64,000 nt of DNA from Serendipita indica DSM 11827. Lineage: Eukaryota; Basidiomycota; Agaricomycetes; Sebacinales; Serendipitaceae. Below the pieces are notes generated by a model, which was not told the DNA's origin, ran no database searches, and saw only the letters and a list, made by a program, of their open reading frames with translations. This document shows, piece by piece, positions 58,657-64,000 of this stretch (its first letter is position 1; every line of letters starts with the position of its first letter). Location: the NCBI GenBank assembly GCA_910890315.1, contig CAJVGD010000006.1, forward strand, positions 1,426,001-1,490,000, written 5' to 3'. A program made the translations under genes and the position numbers.

Positions 58657-61600
58657 CTACTGGCGATATGCCTTGACGAGGTCCGTGTAGTACTTTTGGA
58701 ACCCGCGCTTGTCCATGCTCTGCATATTGCCCACGAGCTCTGCGGCCATTTGCGGTGTGAGGTTTTGTGACGGCAAAAAGACCGTCGCAAGATAATTGAC
58801 CGCCTCATCTCCACGGACTTTGACGGTCGTCTGAAAGATACTCGCAATCTCATACAGTGTCTGGAGACATCCACGACGTCTGTCAGCCCTTCTCATCGAC
58901 AAGCAAAATGAGACTTACGGCAGTAGATTGGCCATCCTTCATGTTAAAGTCGGGAGCGGTCGGGATATTAAATGCAGTGACAAAGATGCGTTGATAGATG
59001 TATTGTTCGATGCCGGGTACGACAATGTTGCTGTTGGGTGCAGCGCTGTCTGCCAAAGGGGCGCTCTGCCCAAAGGAGGATATGAATCGGTTAATGAATG
59101 TGAGGGCTAGCTTCTGATTAAGCGGATCAGTGGCGTCTGACGCCATCTGGAGGATAGTATCCAAGAATGCTTGTAGATTGGGTACATTGCCTATGACTTT
59201 GATTAGAAAACTGAACAGCAGATAAAGATACATACGTGGAGAGATAAATATCGTGCCAAGATTGGAGTGCATAACGGTATTGAGGAAAGTAAGGTACGCC
59301 TTTTTAGTGTCAATGTGAGCGGTCTTGTCGTCTGTCCCAGTAATCGGTTGGGCGATGAGACTAGAGACATGAGTGGTGAGAGGGATAAAAACTTCGTCCA
59401 GAACAGGCTGCATCTGAACCTAAACACAGTAAGCAACGCGACGATTGGCGACAGGAGAGAGAGACGGCCTACCTGAAGCTTGTGCGTCATATGGGCGATG
59501 AACGAAATAAAGTCGACAAACTCTGTCGTCTCGAAATGAGACAGGAGAGCCTGCATGAGCCGCGGTACGTATTCTGTAATCGTTGGACCAGCCGCAGCGA
59601 TGAGCCTTCCAAATGCAAACCTCGCCTGCAACCAATGAGCACGACGACACAATGAATCCAATAAGGCATACCGCTTCTCGAATCGCCTTGAGATGGCCCA
59701 TGACTCCGAGCGAAACGAGTATGGCTTCTGCCATTTGTCGAAATTCTGCAATGGGAGGTTGGATATAGTCCGGTGGAACCGGCGAGGGATATTCAGGGAA
59801 CCCCTTTGGGATATTCCCCAATGCGCAGATGCTATGGTGAACCTCTAGTGCATTCTGATGATCTTCCTCTGTTCCAGTGGGTGGCTTCTGGAGGCACGCA
59901 GAGAGATGCGTGAGTAGCGGTGCGATGAGATTCTGCAAGGTGACCGCCTGCGCTTCTGGCATGCTCCATAGAATGGACACGAGAGCGCCAGCGGCTTCAA
60001 AGATGTAGAGCTGCGCGTCGAACAGTGTCGTCTCCTTGAGCAACTGTCCCAAAAAGTCTTCGCCTTCATTGTGCGAAAAGTCATCTGGAATCTTGGCGTC
60101 AATGACGAGGAGATCTTGGATGGCCGTCAAGATGGCAGGGACGTTTTGCGGGTCAATGTCGATCCGTAGCACCTGGACGAAGCGGTGAAAGAGATAAAAT
60201 ACCCGTCTTCGAACTGTCATCACTGGATGATGAACGCCACTAAACTCATCTTAGTCTTCACCTTGGCTTCGTAGAGCACTCACCGTGTATCGAGAAAGGC
60301 CTCGAGAGCAGGAAGCACATTCTCTTTTCGCACTTTGAAGAAATCGGCATATCTCGCAACCGTCTCGAAGAATTGCATGGCCACGGTTGGGTTCGGATAG
60401 GTGGAGATGCGCGAGCGCAACAGAGACTGCATCATTTCTCCCTGAGGAGTGAGCGGATACTCTGAATAGTCGATTGTTTTCCGCGCCTCCTTTGGAATGT
60501 TGGGTGGTGCCATGCAAAACGCGAGCCGTCCCTTGCCTTGACCTTTATTAGCATGCGACGATCGGAAATCCGGACACATACCTCTATCCTTGGCACCGAG
60601 CTCTCCAAACATAAAGACGAGGAAGATGGCGAGCTCGGCTTCTTCCCAGGGTAGCTGCGCACCCGACTCGTACGAATCAAGGGCAGATTGTGCTCGCTCC
60701 GAGATGATACTCGTCACAAGTTCGGGATTGATAGAGTAGATGGAATCCATCAACTTGCGAATATCCTAAGCCATCGTCAGAGACCTGTTAGAGATCAAAA
60801 AACCGCCATACCTTGCGCATATTCTCGAAATATGACACGTCCTCCGAGTCTGTATCCTCCGGATCATCCTCTGAATCCCATTTAAACTTTTCGATCAAAA
60901 TGTTGAGAGTAGCACGGAGAAATTCTTCCCTCTGAGCCGTCATATGCGAATGTGGTGAAGCGGATCTTTCCTTCTTGTACTGAGGGAATGTCAGACAGGA
61001 GGAATTTCAAGGAGGAGAGAGACTTGCCGTGCCGAGGATATCGATCAACAAGGGAAAGACGACATAGGATGTATCATCAAACTTGTCGGCAAGGAATCGC
61101 AACACGAGAGGGACGAGCTCGATGAGCATCTCTGCCGCTGCCTGCATCTCATCGGGTGGGAGTGTAGTCTACTGCTTCGTGAGTATCATAATACAGACGG
61201 GTTGCATGTACGTACGTTGGCACAAATCTCTTTGAGCTCGATCCCGAGTGCATTGACGATCCGCGCCAACGCCTCTCGAAACGATTCAAGGTCGTCGCCT
61301 GGACTAACGGCTCGCGACGCCAACGTCTGTGCCTCCAACTGATCAATGACCGGCGTGAGAGAGAGGACCTGGAGGAGCTTGAGTTTGTCCGACGCGACTT
61401 TGAGTCCCTTGGTGACAATCTTTTGTAGGGCAGTACAAGTGGCTAATCGAATGGCCAGGTCTGGATCGGCGAGGAGGGAAAAGAGAAGAGGAATGCTGTC
61501 CGGTGTAACGGTAAGGTTGATATCGATCCATGCTACCCTATGTTGTCAGGGTAAAGGCCACACGAGGGAGGAATGCTACTCACGAACATAGCTCGCAAAT

Positions 61601-62430
61601 GCACGAATGCCCGTATCCACCACCTCTTCATCCAATGGAGCAATAATAGCGTCTGGATTCTCTGCACGCTGCCTATCAATGGTCTGCTTGCCCTCTAGCA
61701 CAATGGCAAGGACGGCAGTGTTGATTTTGGCCGCCTCGTTGGACCGTATGAGATCGCGTATACGCCCATCTCGCGCCATTCTCTCTGCACTAAACGCGCG
61801 TGCATTCTTCAAGACTTGATCCGCGACTTCTGAAGAGATTTCGAGGACGAGTCGGAAGAAGAAGATGGAGACGTGTTTATTAAAAGGTTCTGCACCCGAC
61901 TCTGGTGGGGGCTTGAGGAGGGTAAAGATGTCATCGAAAAAGGTAGACCATTGTTTTTCGTACGAGACCAAGAAGAGGAGAGTGAGGGTGAGGGAAAATT
62001 TGTTACGTATATAATTGGCCGAGCCCTCTGCGGGACCATAGAGGTATTCCATCCGGAGATAGGTGAGTAATTGTTCTCGGAGGAGCGCGACATCTTCGTC
62101 GGGGAGATTTCCGCTCGAGTTGCTATCACAAAAGTGGGTTGAGCGAGTGGAGTTTGACAAGATAAAATGGAAATGGAATACGCACCGAAACTCGAGAAAG
62201 TCGTTGAGAACGTTGAGGGCAAACATACGGACGTCTGGGCCATATCTGCGCGTGCGACCGTCGTCGTTTGTGGCGACAAAGAGGGAGAGGGCGTAGCGCC
62301 ATGAATGTGCGCTTTCTGCGCGTAATTTGTTGAGAAACTCGAATGCTTGTGCGTGGATGGGCTGTCCCTGGAGCGCGTAGTCGTTGAGGACGTGGATGGC
62401 CTGCACAATCTGCTCCTCGGGCGTGCTCAT
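58657..62430 (-). CDS. Exportin-T (tRNA nuclear exporter, Los1/Xpot)
   Basis: A karyopherin that carries mature-ended tRNAs out of the nucleus with Ran-GTP. The start MSTPEEQIVQAIHVLNDYAL leads into HEAT-like helices: AQAFEFLNKLRAES, WRYALSLFVATND, FALNVLNDFLEFR, REQLLTYLRMEYLYGP and NYIRNKFSLTLTLLFLVSYE. KQWSTFFDDIFTLLKP, FFFRLVLEISSEVADQV and the Los1-type EEVVDTGIRAFASYVAWIDI follow. PLLFSLLADPDLAIRLATC, KFKWDSED, LFRRYRR-type repeats and LIAAAGPTITEYVPRLMQALLSH complete the middle. The end reads FLPSQNLTPQMAAELVGNMQ and YYTDLVKAYRQ. Many short introns are present. An in-frame ATG 14 codons upstream (62472) is an alternative start. The tRNA-Ile gene lies 173 bp beyond the stop. Confidence 0.88.
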
Positions 62431-62713
62431 CTGCGGGGATAGATCTAGATTTCGATCTCTTGTCGTGATCAATCGCCGTCGTCGTCGCCGGCGTTGGTGG
62501 CTACTTGCTGGCTAACAAAGTCGTCTCCAAGCTCAGAGTCATAATCCGTCGCACCTTGGCTACGAGCAAAAAGTACAAAAAGTATAATGAAACCATGGTT
62601 TTACAAGTGTTTTGTATATATTCAGCAATTATAAAGGTGCTCGTCTCGCCACTCGCAGCGTGTCCAAACAGCCGGCCAAACACCCAACCAACCAAAATCC
62701 GACCAGACCCACG

Positions 62714-63538
62714 ATGGGCGCGTACAAATACGTTGGAGAACTCTACAAGAAAAAGCAGTCGGATGTCCTTCGATTCTTGCTTCGTGTCAGGTTTGCAGCC
62801 ACTCTTTACCGACATAATCGAAAATGCTAATGCGGCGGGGCAATTTCTAGGTGCTGGGAATATCGCCAGCTCAACGTGATCCATCGTGCATCGCGTCCAT
62901 CTCGTCCAGACAAGGCCCGCCGTCTGGGTTACAAGGCAAAGCAAGGCTATCTCATCTACCGCATTCGCGTCCGCAGGGGTAACCGCAAAAAACCCGTTCC
63001 AAAGGGTATGTTACGCTCTTGTTTAATGTATTATATCGTTCTAATCGCAGTATAGGTGCTACCTATGGCAAGCCCGTTCGCCAGGGTGTAAACCACCTCA
63101 AGTTCCAGCGAGGACTTCGTTCCGTCGCAGAGGAGCGTGTGGGAAGACGTTGTGGAAATCTTCGTGTTCTCAATTCATACTGGATCAACCAAGACGGTGT
63201 CTACAAGTACTACGAGGTCATTCTCGTCGACCCGAACCACAAAGCCGTGAGTCCGACTCTTTTCTTTTTTTTTTTAAACGCAAACTCACACCAAACTAGA
63301 TTCGTCGCGACGCGAGGATCAATTGGATCTGCAACCCTGTCCACAAGCGTCGCGAAGCTCGTGGTCTCACTTCGATTGGCAAACAAAACCGTGGTCTCGG
63401 CAAGGGAAATCGTTACAATCACATTCCTGCTCGCTCAACCTGGAAGCGCCACAACACGTCAGTCTTCTCATCTTCGGGCAAGGGTCCACGTAACTCACCT
63501 TTTCTTTCCGCAGCCTCTCTCTTCGTCGCTACCGATAG
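62714..63538 (+). CDS. RPL15: 60S ribosomal protein eL15
   Basis: Component of the large ribosomal subunit. Five exons were read: 62714-62790, 62851-63005, 63056-63246, 63301-63457 and 63514-63538. The protein is [79 protein letters not shown] and [20 protein letters not shown]. It continues [100 protein letters not shown] and YR. The end matches the fungal eL15 consensus. It is divergent from exportin-T with 283 bp between starts. Confidence 0.96.
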
Positions 63539-63822
63539 AGAACTCGTTGAAGCGATGCTATTCTGTATCCCCCTTTTGTCTGTTAGCGATTACACGACCC
63601 TGCCTTGAACCGAAATCGAGATTTTGCTGAATGAGTGCGATCCCACCGGAAGCCGAGTCACACGGGGTGTTGTAAAGTCCTTCGTGATCGGAGTTTCCAA
63701 AGCCGTCGAGAAATCGGACTGAATGCAGGCGTCCGGGTATGAGGGTCCCGACTGGCGATATATAGCGTCTGGATCATGCCACTCGACTTGGACCCCAACC
63801 AGACCTTTAATAATTTCCCACA

Positions 63823-64000
63823 ATGACCACTTTTTACGATCTCAAGGTTGGTTTTAACCTGCGACTGGAATGACGTTGATATTCACCCTATTTCCAGGCA
63901 GAGCTCCCGGGTAAGCCGGAGCCCTATACGTTTGACCAGCTCAAGGGCAAGGTTGTCCTCATTGTCAACACGGCCTCTCAATGGTATGTATACTTACTCG
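63823..64000 (+). CDS. Glutathione peroxidase, 5' part (cut by window end)
   Basis: Exon 1 encodes MTTFYDLK and splices after a 57-nt intron to AELPGKPEPYTFDQLKGKVV, LIVNTASQC. The NTASQC block is the thioredoxin-fold active-site start of fungal 2-Cys glutathione (thioredoxin-dependent) peroxidases, where the peroxidatic cysteine codon is split by a GTATGT intron at about 63985. The rest lies beyond the window. Confidence 0.88.

Overview
This is eukaryotic nuclear DNA from a basidiomycete fungus. Genes carry many short introns (mostly 45-90 nt, GT...AG with CTRAY-like branch points), lie on both strands and sit close together. The best-conserved proteins (PP2A catalytic subunit, ribosomal protein eL15, Pet100, Qcr7) read as typical fungal orthologues once spliced. 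The mix of Agaricomycete-type gene families suggests an Agaricomycete; a Rhizoctonia/Ceratobasidiaceae relative is my guess, not proven. Gene spans below include introns, and splice sites were read by eye.

Layout. 0.4-5.1 kb: a tandem family of three small proteins with an N-terminal signal anchor, not recognised; the first copy has a frameshift. 5.9-9.0 kb: a vacuolar Ca2+/H+ exchanger and pICln (methylosome). 9.6-12.7 kb: a GATA-finger regulator with a polyglutamine tract. 14.4-21.2 kb: PP2A catalytic subunit, a small mitochondrial protein, a PP1 inhibitor of the Ypi1 type and a YANK/STK32-type kinase. 21.5-35.0 kb: a dense block of housekeeping genes: Wss1-like WLM protease, FRA10AC1 homologue, CwfJ/Drn1-type splicing factor, UBLCP1 phosphatase, a VOC-fold protein, a MINDY deubiquitinase and an EST1/SMG6-type PIN protein. 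36.2-41.9 kb: an NmrA/Rossmann protein, a divergent QCR7-PET100 pair, a secreted GDSL esterase and an alpha/beta hydrolase. 41.9-54 kb: a Mediator Med16-like gene, a basidiomycete multi-pass membrane protein, an F-box protein and a dsRNA-binding-domain protein. 54.4-64 kb: a Stealth-family phosphotransferase, an intron-containing tRNA-Ile(UAU), exportin-T, ribosomal protein eL15 and the start of a glutathione peroxidase cut by the window end.

Themes. Several genes touch phosphorylation (PP2A, Ypi1, YANK, UBLCP1), RNA processing and export (pICln, CwfJ, FRA10AC1, SMG6-like, exportin-T, tRNA) and protein turnover (Wss1, MINDY, F-box). Divergent pairs with very short shared promoters (QCR7/PET100, 67 bp; CwfJ/UBLCP1, 93 bp) stand out. 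I see no transposon, viral fossil or CRISPR array. The most notable observations are gene-structure details: the PP2A stop codon lies alone behind a terminal intron; the Ca2+/H+ exchanger has a 9-nt microexon inside its second catalytic motif; and the small-protein family appears to be expanding by segmental duplication that carries its promoter.
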